This document shows positions 22,817-33,781 of a stretch of 64,000 nt of DNA, piece by piece (positions within the stretch are counted from its first letter, which is position 1; every line of letters starts with the position of its first letter). The notes beneath the pieces were generated by a model. The model was given only the letters and a program-made list of their open reading frames with translations, ran no database searches and was not told the DNA's origin. The stretch is from Batillaria attramentaria. Lineage: Eukaryota; Mollusca; Gastropoda; Batillariidae. The position numbers and the translations under genes are program-made. Location: positions 326,501 to 390,500 of the forward strand of contig JACVVK020000456.1 of NCBI GenBank assembly GCA_018292915.2. The letters are read 5' to 3'.

Positions 22817-22990
22817 ACCCCGGGGTGGCCGAATGGTAGAGCGTTGGACTCTCAATGCTCGGGTCGTGAGTTCGTATCCCGGTTGGGGCCAGATATTTGT
22901 GCTGGCTTTTTCATCGTTGCCCCGTCTTTGATATCACCCGTATGTGGTGGAAAAGGACGTTAAACCCCCAAACACCCACCCATCCCCCCC
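22817..22990 (+). mobile_element. SINE-A copy (tRNA-derived)
   Basis: Reference copy of the commonest SINE here. The head GGCCGAATGGTAGAGCGTT serves as an A-box region and GAGTTCGTATCCCGG as a B-box. The body runs AATATTTGTGCTGGCTTTTTCATCG-like, then GATATCACCC and GGACGTTAAACCCCCAAACA. A partial copy lacking the head lies just before it (22726-22816). Confidence 0.75.
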
Positions 22991-23276
22991 CCCCACCCAG
23001 TCTTGTTCCCCTTTTGTGGGAGCCCATCACAAAGCAACAACAACAACAACAACAACATGCTTTGGCTGTTGATAAATCCAGGGGTTTTTTTCCTCCTGAA
23101 TACGGGCATAAATACCTATGAAATATATGGCGTTTAAATCGTTTTTATCCTGGTGTCCGTAGCATTAATTCAAACGATGTTCCGGTATGAGTCACCGGGA
23201 AACCAAGTCGACCATTGCAATGACTGAAACGGCCTTTGTTGTGATTGGTTCTTTAACCTAAACAGTGCGCGAGATT

Positions 23277-26200
23277 TCACGCGAGACTGCGACGTAGAAG
23301 CTGCACGAGACGTTCCAGAATAAACTTCCATTCTTCAGGGTCATATTTGGCTGTGTCCGTGACCCTTTCACACTCCTGTATCGCGAGCTCAAGTTCTTCG
23401 GCCACGGAGTCCGGCGGGTGACGTAACAACCCAGCGTCCGCCATGCGCAGTAAGGCCCTCCAGCCCCGGAACACGCTGAAACACACCCGCTGAAACAGAG
23501 GGACACACAGTGAAATGATACTATTTCAATGAAACAGCTAAATAAGGGGCAAACGTAAGGCAAATTGCTATTGTATTGAAACCAACTCCTGGAACGTCGT
23601 TTCAATATTTCTATAACACCCTCTTTAATATCTTCTCTTTTTTTTTCTTTCTGTGTTGCAGACTGCTAGATCTAGTGATCACTCTTCCTATACATGCACA
23701 GTTCTCTCCCTTGCAGCGTCCACTTACCTATTTGCTCCCCTTGAGTGGTGCTTTCCGATGCTGCAATCACTACTTGCTATTTGTTTTGGAAGAATTTCGG
23801 CTGTCGTCTCGTCGATAGCATGACATATAGATTCTTATCAAAATAAAGATATTCCTGTGGCTTTAGCAATAAACTGATTTGAACTGGAACACAAAGATGT
23901 GCGATGATTTTAAAGTTTCTTGAACACCAAACGGCTGCCCTCGTCATCCCCACCCCCTTCCACCACCAACTTCCGCCCCCACCCTACCTCCCTTCTGCAC
24001 CCTTCCCCCACCTATCGGGGAGCCGGGGTTGCCGAATGGTAGAGCGTTGGACTCTCAACGCTCGGGTCGTGAGTTCGAATGCCGCCGGCGGGAGCCAAAT
24101 ATTTGTGCTGGCCTTTTTTCTCGTTGCCCCGTCTTTGATATCACCCTTATGTGGTGGAAAATGACGTTAAACTCCCAAACACATGGGGAGCCGGGGTGGT
24201 CGAATGGTAGAGCGTTGGACTCTCAACGCTCGGGTCGTGAGTTCGAATCTCGCCGGCGGGAGCCAAATATTTGTGCTGGCTTTTTCATCGTTGCCCCGTC
24301 TTTGATATCACCCTATGTTGTGGAAAAGGACGTTAAACCCCCAAACACCCACCTTCCCATCCAAACACCTACCTACCTTCCCCCACCTATCATCCCAAGA
24401 ACAAAGGGGGCAAACGTTAGATTGTTTACCCAGTTTTCAGCGAGCTAAATGGCAAGTTAAAGGACTCGTTTCCAAACTATTTACAGACGCAGAAAAGGCA
24501 GACATACTCAACAACAAAAACTTCAGGGCCCGAATGTAAAAAATCGAGCTTCATTTAACCCACGGCTACAGGCCTAACCCAGACTAGGACAAAAGAAACC
24601 CCGAAAGCAAAATTAAATAAAATAGGAATCGAAGAAAGGAAGAAAAATTCCTTCTATAACGGCTCATGCACTTTGATGGAATGGGCCCGCTTCCTGATTT
24701 CCTGGTAGTAAGGCCCGCTTCCTGATTTAAAACAAAAAACAACAGAAAATTTATTGAACTAGTTTAGTTCGAGGTTAGACTAAAAGCCCCAACCTCGACT
24801 TTTACATACGGGCCCAGAGTGCTACTTGCACGTTCACTGCCTCTGCTTGCGCTTAAATTACCAAGCTCTTTTCATCCCTCACCTGCAAAGTGCACCCTTC
24901 GTGCAGAAAGCAGGCTTTCCTTTCAACGTCACAAAACGTCCGACACACATTCCCATGCTCATCGTCTACCAACACCGAACAGTCCAGGTCGGTCTCACAA
25001 CTGGAACTGTTCCTATGTCCAGCGAGCACGCCAGCTAAGTCGGCCCCTGAGACGGTTGCACTGCTGCCAAAGCTGTACTTAAATCTGGCCTCGTCACAGT
25101 CGGTGACCCTCGCTTTTCCGTCTGCGCAGACACCGAACTGTCCGGCCTGCACGTCGATCAGCACGAGGTTTTCCGGGAGTTGGCTGTGCATGTGTTTTAA
25201 GAACTGTAGAACTTTCAAAGCGGCTGTGGCCCGCGTGGACCAAGGGATTGGTGTGTCGCCGAAGAAGACCTCACGTACAGAGTACTCGTTGTGGATCTGG
25301 TCGGAAGAACACGACTCCTGGAAAACCAGCAAAGCGGAGACAATCAATCAATCAACAAACAAACAAACAAGCAAAGGTAAACTCCCAAAAGGGGCGGTTG
25401 TTACCAATGCGAGAGGTCAGGTTCGAGTCCCACTAGGGACGCAGAATTTTTCTTTCTCGTATGTGGCACAGTTAATTCGGGCCGACCATCGGGGGTTCCC
25501 TCCGGGTACTCCGGGGTTCAAACTCACAACCCAAGAATTGAAAGTCCAACGCTCTACTGCTCAGCTGTTCCTTTTCACCTTCAGTCTTAACAGGACACCT
25601 GTTCGCGAACCCCTATGCTCGTGTACATTGCTGCATATCTCCGTACATTATTGTACATATAATTACAACTGTGGGCCCTGCAATATCATAAACTATTCAT
25701 ACCTGCAGGTAGTAAGGCCCACATGTGCCTCAGATTCGCGGAAACACTTGCTTCTGCGCGAACCCCTATGCTCGTGTACATTGCTGCATAATTATCTCCG
25801 TACATTATTGAACATATAATTACAATTGTGGGCCCTGTAATATCATAAATTATTCATACATGCTGGTAGTAAGGCCCACAAGTGCCGTAGATTCGCGGAA
25901 ACACTTGCTTCTGCGCGAACCCCTATGCTCGTGTACATTACTGCGTATCTCCGTACATTATTGTACATATAATTACAACTGTGGGCCATGTAATATCATA
26001 AATTATTCATACCTGCAGGTAGTAAGGCCCACAAGTTCCGTAGATTCGCGGAAACACTTGCTTCTGCGCGAACAGCGTGCCGAACACAAACTCTCTCTGT
26101 CTCAGCAGCAGCGCCAGTGAGCGCCAGACGGCGTTAGCCTGCGCCACTGACGGCGCATCGGAAGGGTCATGGTGACCCGGTTCACAGTCAACTTGACCCC

Positions 26201-27182
26201 AGCGGTGGAGACCAAACGTCTTCGTCAGCACAGGAGAGTCATCTAAAGGGACGTAACTGGTGAACCGCTTCACGCGTGTGAGGATGTTGTTGTTCATCTG
26301 TTAAAATAAAATCGAGTATATAATTATAAGATTCCGTATTTTTATGAAATATTTTTCAAAACAAACAAACAAACAAAAACAAAAACCCAGCCAGTACCAC
26401 AGGTCATCTTATCTCACACGGGTATAGGGGAGCCGGGGTGGCAGAATGGTAGAGCGTTGGACTTTCAAAGCTCAGCTCGTGAGTTCGAATCCCGGCTGAG
26501 GCCAAATATTTGTGCTGGCCTTTTTCTCGTTGCCCCCTTTCCAAAGCAGAGGGGGGAGGAAGCCGGACTACCCTGAGAAAACCCCCGACGATCGGCCCGA
26601 ATGATCGGTGCCACATACGAGAAGGAAACATTCTTCGCCCCGAGTGGGACTCGAACCCGTGACCTCTCGCATTGGTGACAAGTCTAGTCTCTTAACCACT
26701 AGACCACCGACCGCCCCAACAGACAATAAAGTAGTTTTGAATTTACAATGACGGCGTTTGCCCTGAGCCTACACGTTCAAGGCTTGCGCTTCCTACAACA
26801 CAAGAATGTCAGACCTTTTGCCAGAAATGTCGCGTGTTGTCTCCGGGTCGGTACAGCTCCTCCACGCTTCTCACGATCCCTGGGATGTCCCCAAGCAGTT
26901 CGGCCTTGAGAGCGGCTGCCACAGTCTTTCCCTCCTGACAGACGTCAGTGCAGTTCATGAGCACCACCTGCAAGTACGTCACAATGTATAACTGAATTAT
27001 AACGTGCGATAATGCATGGGGGAAGGGCGAGAACTCTTCTCACTCTGTGTCTAGCCTCAGCAAATGAAGAATATTAAGAAGAAGAAGGAAAACAGTTCGT
27101 TCTTGACCCTGGCAGAGCATTAGTATTCATTCATAAAATGAACATTACCGATTTTTAAAAAATGAAATAATAAAATCCACTA

Positions 27183-27214
<32 letters not shown>

Positions 27215-28531
27215 TTTTCTATTGTATCATTGTTATTTTTATTTTTTTTTGGGGGGGGGGCGTGGGGGGGGGGGCGTGGGGGGGGGGCGTGGGGGGGGGC
27301 GTGGGGGGGGGTGGAGAGGGTTGGGGTAGGTGGTTTGTATCAGTGATGGCCTGTGTCAAGCTGCAGTACACAGGGGAACAAACAGAAATCTTGAGGTTTA
27401 AGTCAGCCGTTATTAATGAATAAATCATTTTTATACCATGCCAAAGACAGGCCTAAAACAATGCTCTGGTACACAGCACTGAGAGCAAGGCAGACGTTAA
27501 TGTGTGAACATCCGTCAATTAGCAGAAGCAGCAGCAGGAGCTGTAGTCTAGTAGTAGTAGTAGTAGTAGTAATAGTAGTAGTAGTAGTAGGGTGGGTAGG
27601 TTGGAGTTTAACGTCCTTTTCCACCACATCAGGTGATATCAAAGACGGGGCAGCGAGAAAAAGGCCAGCACAAATATTTGGCCCTAGCGGGGATTCGACC
27701 TCACGACCCGAGCATTGAAAGTCCAACGCTCTACCATTCGGGTCCCCGTAGTAGAAGTAGTAGTAGTAGTCTAACTGACTGGTGTTTGTTAGGATCTGCG
27801 GTAGCCATCGCGACTGAATACAGTCCTGGTATTAGATAATAGTCTATATACTTAACTAAGACCAGTATCAGTTTCAGTTTGGACTCGGGGGAATTCCGAC
27901 ATTACTCAATAGTGGCCTAAATTCGAAACGGCTTTCCTCGGGATTACGCTAACACAAATCAGCCTACTGTAGTAACGACAATAGCCATATCTTAACCTAA
28001 CCCAAACAGAACGCTTGCTTAGCAAACAGGGCTTAATACACCAACGTCTAAACCGAAACGCAAACGCCAGCATTGAAGCAAAACAGTCAATCACAGTTAA
28101 GCAAGCATTGCAGTTTAGGGGACGCAACTGCACGGTCAGCCCTAATCCTCTTACTGCCCTTGGCCTGGGTCTTTGGAAGCCCTACCTGAAGAACTGGACA
28201 AACCGAGTGGTCAGTTGCCAGGCTGAATGACAGTCTGGGGGCCCGGGTCACTACCGTAAACAGTCTGAACACTCCACAAAGAACAAACGAAAAGGCCATA
28301 TGACAAGCTGAAAAAACATACAGATATAGTAGGCTGCTGCTACGGCAAACAACTAAACAGTCTAGGAGGAGCCACAGAGAAGGAGCAGAGCAGAGTGCCT
28401 GTTGCCATGGGAACTATCAAAACCATATACTGTATACTATCATTCGAACACAAACAAAGTTTGTCTCATGTGATGGTATGAAGTATTGACACACAAAGAA
28501 AGAAACAAGGAACAAACAAGCGAACAAACAG

Positions 28532-28619
<88 letters not shown>

Positions 28620-28756
28620 AAGAACCTTTATTTTACAACGGTAGAAGTTACAGGCATATTCATACCAATTTTAAAAACTTGCCGTTGCTACACTACATGA
28701 GCAAATACTACTGAAAAATTTAATAAAAAAAAGAGGAAAAGAAAAAAAAAGTAAGG

Positions 28757-28833
<77 letters not shown>

Positions 28834-31287
28834 CATACCCCATCACCCATACACAAACATCACGCATGAATTATTCGCACGCACCTATGCAGAACATAAT
28901 CGTAAGCGGTAATAATGTCATAATTTCTATAGAAGTGGGCAAAAAATGACGATGAGTTATCATACACAGATAAGAGAAAGTTATTCATATTGCTGAAAGG
29001 TGAATGTGGGTACTTGGCGCTAAATAAAATGTAGTGACGCATGTGCAGGTGAAAAGCAGTGACATAGCCATAGCAATGACAATGAGCAGCTCATGATCTA
29101 GGATACCAAAAATTTTATGAGATCCTTTTTAAACGATGAGAGCGAACTACTTGTTGTAATGAGTGGGCAAGCTGTTCCAAAGAATAGCACCCGAGAATGA
29201 TAAGCTTGTTTTAAATATATCTATCCTTGGACGTGGGGTAATGAGGCGTAACCTGGAGTTTGGGTAACGGGAGTCTGAAGTAGTAAAGAGATGACTGAGG
29301 TAGTGGGGGAGAAAACCATTTAGGATTTTATACATGAAAACGCCTTTATTAAAAAGAAGTTGTTTTGAAAGAGGGAGTATCTCTAGATTCCGGAGCTTCT
29401 GGTCAGTGGATAAGGACGGGTCAGGTAGGATCAGTTTTGCTGCTCGTCGATGTAGGGAGTTGAGTCTTTTTAGGTGTACGTCACTGCTTTCATCCCATAT
29501 GGTAGAGGCGTAGTCAATATGAGTTTTGATGTAGGCCGAATAGAATAACTTTCGAGTGTCTGTGTCAATGTAATGTCTCAGCCTTGACAGTAGGAATAAA
29601 TTTCTCGATACTTTTTTGCAGACTTTATTCATGTTGGCCTGCCATTTCAACTGGTTGTCAACGATTACACCCAGTAAACGGTGTTCATTGAGTGCAAGTG
29701 GGTTGAGCTGATGTTTCTGTCTCGTAGTTATGATCATGCACTCAGTTTTGGACGGATTAAGTACCATGAGGTTACGTTCACACCAGTTGGACACTTCATC
29801 CAAGCCCCGCTGCAACCGTACGCTAACTGTGTTGATGTTTTTGTTGGAGGTGTGAATGGTAGCGTCGTCAGCGAATAAGTCGCATGATACTTGTTCGTGG
29901 TTAAGGTGTAACGGGAGGTCGTTGATGAATATGCAGAATAAGAGAGAGAGAGAGAGAGAGAGTGGGACAACAAGAAAAAGTAACAGTTGTGTCGTCCGTG
30001 AGAATGTCGTGTGCAAAGTGGACTGAATTTCACATAATGAAATAAAAAGGGAAGACTAAGCATGACAGTGGATGATTGTGAAGCATGTTTAAAATCCTCA
30101 CCGTTTTCTGCGTGTGGAAAGCCGTGCAAGCAGTCATCTGTATCTGATCCCGGTCACACATCGCTGCACACAGATCACCCGTGACTTCTCCGCGTTTGTA
30201 AAGATCGCACTGCAACAAAAGTTTTTTTTTTATGACCCGACACGCATGGAGAGGCACGCGGCTCTCTCTCTCTCTCTCTCTCTCTCTCAGTCTCTCTCTC
30301 TCCCCTGAATGCTTTAAGTTGAAGCAGAGGGTTAGTGACTGTCGTGAGCAAGACTGGAGAAACTATGTCACTGGCAGCGAGAGAATGAAGTTTTACAGTA
30401 ATTACAAATTGTCACTTAGTCTAGAGCCATACATACTTTTTCGGTTTCAAGCCGGTATATCCGTCACAAAAGTACATTCCAACAGGTGTAATGATCACAT
30501 AGATGAATGCTGTCCATTCTGTAGTAATGTTCTTGAGAAAGAGGCCCATTTCTTACTTTGTTGTCCTGTATAAGAGGACCTTCAGAGTGACTTCCTACCT
30601 AACAAGTATTACAACCGACCAAGTTTTTTGCAGATTATCAAGCCTCCTTATGACTAGAAATACTGACGTGCTGTACAGTTTTGCACGGTATGTGTGACGC
30701 GTATATACACCAGAGCTTTAAAGCGACGGGCGTGTGCATTCAAGTAACATGCGCTGAAAGAGGGCCGTTATTTACAGTCTACGGTATTTCAACAGAGACT
30801 CGTATCTTTCATACACACTATGCAATACGTGTTGCCAACTCACCAACTGGAATGGGCCTGTGGCCTCTCCAAAAAACTCATCATTCAATCAGTCTCTCTT
30901 ATTGATAGATTCTGTAATAGGCAATGCTAAGGTATTCTGTCCTATGAATGTCTCCTTTTTATTATCCCAACGGTTCCACGGTAGCTGTCGGCACAGAGGT
31001 GTGAAATTAATCGTGGACATCGCACGTGGAAAATGTAGCCGGCACGCCGTACGCTGCTGCCATGGTAGCAAGAAAACATTGCTACGCTGATGGCTAAAGG
31101 CCGTTGGGGATTTTGCAATGCTGCGCGTCAGAAATATCTTATAAACAGGTTTGGCTTGGGGACGCTGCCAGACTAGAATGGTCGTCATTCTGCTCTTGGA
31201 GAAAATGCTTTGATTTATTGATCATGAAAGCGATCTCAGGCCGGAGGAAACCGTTTCTAGATATTTAATACTTTGCAGATTAGTGTG

Positions 31288-31353
<66 letters not shown>

Positions 31354-31589
31354 TCCCACTCTATGATTCTTTTCTTTTTCTCACAACAACAACACATTCG
31401 ACTTACCAGTTCATTGACTCTTTCCTGAGCAGTGGATGCAGAACACCTGATCATCTTCAGCAAAGGCAGACGGAAGTTAAACACAGCGAAAAGTGTTACT
31501 GCCAAAGCAAGGAAACTCGTTCTCAAGCAACGTCGCTTGTTGCCTATCAAATCGTTCACACTACACAATGTTCTGGGTTTATCAAACAT
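23277..31589 (-). CDS. DIPK1/FAM69-like type II membrane kinase-family protein (spliced)
   Basis: Six exons read from high to low: 31407-31589, 30102-30209, 26815-26967, 26013-26297, 24883-25317 and 23277-23489. All introns are phase 0, giving about 458 residues with a stop at 23277. The N-terminus has a signal-anchor helix (SFLALAVTLFAVFNF) after a basic stretch. CDLYKRGEVTGDLCAAMC follows, matching the Cys-rich start of FAM69 luminal domains. Exon 4 ends TCGPYYLQ. Exon 5 has a kinase-like catalytic segment (DVQAGQFGVC, TDCDEARF) and the family pattern CETDLDC ... GNVCRTFCD. Exon 6 ends with a helical Cys-containing tail. FAM69/DIPK1 proteins are ER/Golgi proteins. The EF-hand-like loop found in some members is not recognisable here, and the Asn expected in the catalytic loop is Gln or Phe, so activity is doubtful. 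The ATG at 31589 was chosen because the frame upstream of it shows no other ATG. Confidence 0.8.
24016..24375 (+). mobile_element. Two adjacent SINE-A copies, head to tail
   Basis: Copies at 24016-24184 and 24185-24375 both begin GGGGAGCCGGGGT and end in AAACTCCCAAACA or AAACCCCCAAACA. The first has a GCCGGCGGGAGCC variant shared with the second, so they probably arose by tandem duplication rather than two insertions. Confidence 0.7.
24534..24817 (-). mobile_element. MITE-like element, copy 3
   Basis: Opposite orientation to copies 1 and 2: CAGGGCCCGAATGTAAAAAA, interior GGCCTAACCCAGACTAGG, ending CTTTTACATACGGGCCCAG. An internal partial duplication of the AGGCCCGCTTCCTGATTT stretch is present. 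It ends about 65 bases before the acceptor-distal side of DIPK1-like exon 5. Confidence 0.65.
25395..25570 (+). mobile_element. SINE-B partial copy
   Basis: ACCAATGCGAGAGGTCAGGT, the B-box GTTCGAGTCCCACTAGGG, then TCGTATGTGGCACAGTTAAT and GGGGGTTCCCTCCGGGTACT. The last part continues as a SINE-A-like complement (GAATTGAAAGTCCAACGCTC). Confidence 0.55.
25608..26072. repeat. Tandem repeat of the DIPK1-like exon 4 end (three units, 153-157 bp)
   Basis: Units begin AACCCCTATGCTCGTGTACA at about 25608, 25761 and 25918, spaced 153, 157 and 153 bases to the matching GCGAAC at 26071. Each holds the last about 60 coding bases of exon 4 and its donor region (CATACCTGCAGGTAGTAAGG complement). The unit nearest the true exon (26013-26072) is the one used in the gene model. 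Confidence 0.75.
26427..26720. mobile_element. SINE-A (plus) fused to SINE-B (minus)
   Basis: SINE-A runs from GGGGAGCCGGGGTGGCAGAA (26427) to GGCCTTTTTCTCGTTGCCCC (about 26537), then switches without spacer to the reverse of SINE-B (CTTTCCAAAGCAGAGGGGGG to CTTAACCACTAGACCACCGA). Probably one element inserted in or recombined with the other. Confidence 0.65.
27249..27318 (+). repeat. G-run array (GGGGGGGGGCGT)n
   Basis: Five runs of 9 or more G separated by CGT or T, on the plus strand, within a DIPK1-like... upstream intron segment. G-quadruplex formation is likely from composition alone. Confidence 0.7.
27590..27750 (-). mobile_element. SINE-A copy inside a (TAG)n tract
   Basis: Complement of the SINE-A body and head, ending CGCTCTACCATTCGGGTCCCC, with GTAGTAGTAG repeats on both sides. 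The flanking trinucleotide may be the target duplication. Confidence 0.65.
28532..28832. repeat. (CA)n and (GA)n tracts bordering a LINE 3' end
   Basis: (CA)n 28532-28583 passes into (GA)n 28584-28618, then LINE sequence, then (CA)n 28761-28832. Confidence 0.85.
28619..29941 (-). mobile_element. LINE fragment with partial reverse transcriptase
   Basis: The minus-strand frame between 30016 and 29147 encodes LFCIFINDLP, the catalytic CDLFADDATIHTSN, KTHIDYASTIWDES and SFSGAILWNSLP. It is closely related in plan to the copy at 15.4-16.9 kb. The 5' break lies at 29941 against a (GA)n tract and the 3' end at 28619 against another. A (CA)n block (28761-28832) is inside the 3' region. It lies in an intron of the DIPK1-like gene. 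Confidence 0.8.
30304..30720 (+). mobile_element. LINE C-terminal fragment
   Basis: The plus frame encodes a stretch ending in CPFC ... EKEAHFLLCCPVY, the zinc-knuckle-like tail common after non-LTR reverse transcriptases. A frameshift follows, then EDLQSDFLPNKYYNRPSF and, after another shift, LYSFARYV. A (CT)n tract (30261-30303) borders its 5' side. It is broken and not functional. Confidence 0.65.
31407..31589 (-). CDS. DIPK1-like gene, first coding exon with signal anchor
   Basis: It encodes 61 residues: MFDKPRTLC, a KRR basic stretch, the hydrophobic helix, then STAQERVNEL. The donor CTG|GTAAGT is a strong consensus. Joining to 30209 gives VNEL|CDLYKRG in phase 0. Confidence 0.72.
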
Positions 31590-32625
31590 GATCACTGTCA
31601 ATTTTGCAGATTCTACTAAAAGATCTTTTCGCGAACACAGAAAAACAACCTGCTCTTTCAATAGAGAAATACAGAATCAAGTTTCTTGTGTCCAGTCTGC
31701 ACGTTAACGCACGAGGTCTGGAAGGCGGGACCTACGCGACGACTATACGACGAGAGTTTCTCGCTGTTGACATGCCCGCGCTGGTTTGCCCGTGGAGACA
31801 CCACCACCACCCTCCTCCGCGGCCTCGTCCCCCCCCCCACCCCCCATCATACTCACTCTGTGTTTGTTAAAGAAAAGCTGTCGTCGTATGTTAAATTTAC
31901 CATACAGGGAGCCACAGCGGTTTGGTCGGGTGGTAAAAGCAACAGTTGTCGAAGGCAGATCTTTGGGTGCGGGGTATTTTGTTTTAATGAATAGGGTGTG
32001 TGTGTGTGGGAGACGGAGACACCTTAAATGCCCCCCTCCCCCCCAAAAAAAAAAACCATACAAACAAACAACAAGAAACAAACACACAAAACAAAACAAA
32101 AAACACAACAAAAAACAAAGAACAACAACCGAAAAAACATCTAAATACAAAGAACAACAACAAAAAAAAATCGACACCAAAAACAACAATAACGACAAAC
32201 CGAAAACCCCTAATTTTCCATTGCCTATGCGTTTTCTGTTCAAACTGTCAGTTTCTCTAACGTGAAGGTCACGAAATGAACTGTTACGAACAAACCACGA
32301 CACCCTGATTTCCTCGCAACCACATTCACTAGCAAATCAGTGAGAGGGGTCTAATGGGCAGGGTGTACTGGCGAGAGAGGGAGGGGAGGAGGGGGAGGGG
32401 GTGGGGGGGCTAGTGTGAGGGGGACGGGGAGGGGCCCATACATTGAACAACGCAAACATTCACAGCGGCCCTTGGCTGACATTGTACTGATTCTGAGGAA
32501 CGCTAATTACCATTCACAACACATAATCACAGTGAGGCCCTAGCAACCATTGCCAACAATGTAAACGAAATCGTAGGCGCACCTACGGCGTGTTATAGCC
32601 ACGTGGGTTCTGGGTTGTTGTTTTG

Positions 32626-32761
32626 TGCGTGCGTGCGTGCGTGCGTGCATGTGTGTGCCGGTGTGTGTGCGTGCGTGCGTGCTTGCGTGCGTGTCAGTGC
32701 CGGCGTGCGTGCGTGCGTGTGTGTGCATGCGTGTGTGTACATGCGTGCGTGTGTGTGCGTG

Positions 32762-32824
<63 letters not shown>

Positions 32825-32840
32825 ACGTGTGTGTGCACAC
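32626..32840. repeat. GTGC/GT microsatellite
   Basis: About 210 bases of GTGCGTGC-type repeats turning into pure (GT)n. No gene. Confidence 0.9.
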
Positions 32841-33036
32841 TGTGATCTTCACGACAACTCATTCATAGTCACAGTAGACACGGATTGAGGTAGCCGCATG
32901 ATCGCACAAATATCTTACCATTAACGGGCGACACCGACACTGTTCATTTTGAGACGGTTCATTCAAGTGTAAAAGCGCTTCTAATCGTATTGAAAGGCCG
33001 TGGTATACAAAGTTCCCTAGTCCGCTTACACGCACT

Positions 33037-33245
33037 GTGTACGTTAGCTTCTCTAGACTATTGACCTTGTTGCTACTACATATCCTCCCCGACCCGAACC
33101 TGTCTACCGATGAAAGAATGAAAAAACTAGAAATGCTTCCTCTCACAAAACACCTGGAATTTAACAAACTAGTACTGATGTCTTTCTCAGGTCCCTCCCT
33201 ATGGAATGATCTCCCCTCGCAGTTAAATCTGCACCGTCGCTCTCC
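33037..33245 (+). mobile_element. Small LINE reverse-transcriptase C-terminal fragment
   Basis: The frame encodes PDPNLSTDERMKKLEMLPLT, HLEFNKLVLM, then directly SFSGPSLWNDLPSQL. The first part matches the middle and the second the end of the C-terminal region of the 15.8-16.7 kb LINE, so an internal deletion has occurred. A SINE-B copy follows at 33269. Confidence 0.6.
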
Positions 33246-33268
33246 TCGTTCAAGGAGAGCCCCGTGGG

Positions 33269-33660
33269 GCGGTCGGTGGTCTAGTGGTTAAGAGACCTGT
33301 CACCAATGCGAGAGGTCAGGGGTTCGAGTCCCACTCGGGGCAAAGAATTTTTCCTTCTCGTATGTGGCACCGTTCATTCGGGCCGATCGTCGGGGGTTCT
33401 CTCCGGGTACTCCGGCTTCCTCCCCCTCTGCTTTGGAAATGTTCAGCCCACCAAATTTGAAAAATAAATGCAATTCTAAATTCCAAAATTTAAATAGCTG
33501 AGCTCACCCTTCGCACCACGTGATTGTAATGTGTTTATGTCCGTGTGTGAGAGAATGCGTGTGATTCACGTGAGCGTGCGTGTTGGGTTCAGTTCGCGGC
33601 GCTTTGAGCCGATTCATGAAATTGGGTAAAGCGCCTATATAATACTCATTATTATTAACG
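33269..33660 (+). mobile_element. SINE-B copy (tRNA-derived, full length)
   Basis: Head GGTCGGTGGTCTAGTGGTTA with B-box GGGGTTCGAGTCCCACTC. The body has CGTATGTGGCACCGTTCATT and TCGTCGGGGGTTCTCTCCGG, and the tail is AAAGCGCCTATATAATACTC followed by ATT repeats. The near-identical copy at 57178 defines the family. Confidence 0.75.
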
Positions 33661-33781
33661 GGTGTCTGAGGGGCGATTGAGGGGGGGCTGCCGAAGGAAA
33701 GGGGATGGGGGGGGGGAGAAGTTGAGGAGGGGCGGGGGAGGGCTGGGGTGGAGATTACAGGCAGAGGGGGGTTAACTATAC

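Noticed and set aside
30681..31090. Open frames right of the LINE tail fragment
   Set aside because: Short, no conserved motifs, no splice context. Treated as non-coding intron sequence.
31407..31661. Start of the DIPK1-like protein at 31661
   Set aside because: The codon there is TTG; the first ATG in the frame is at 31589.
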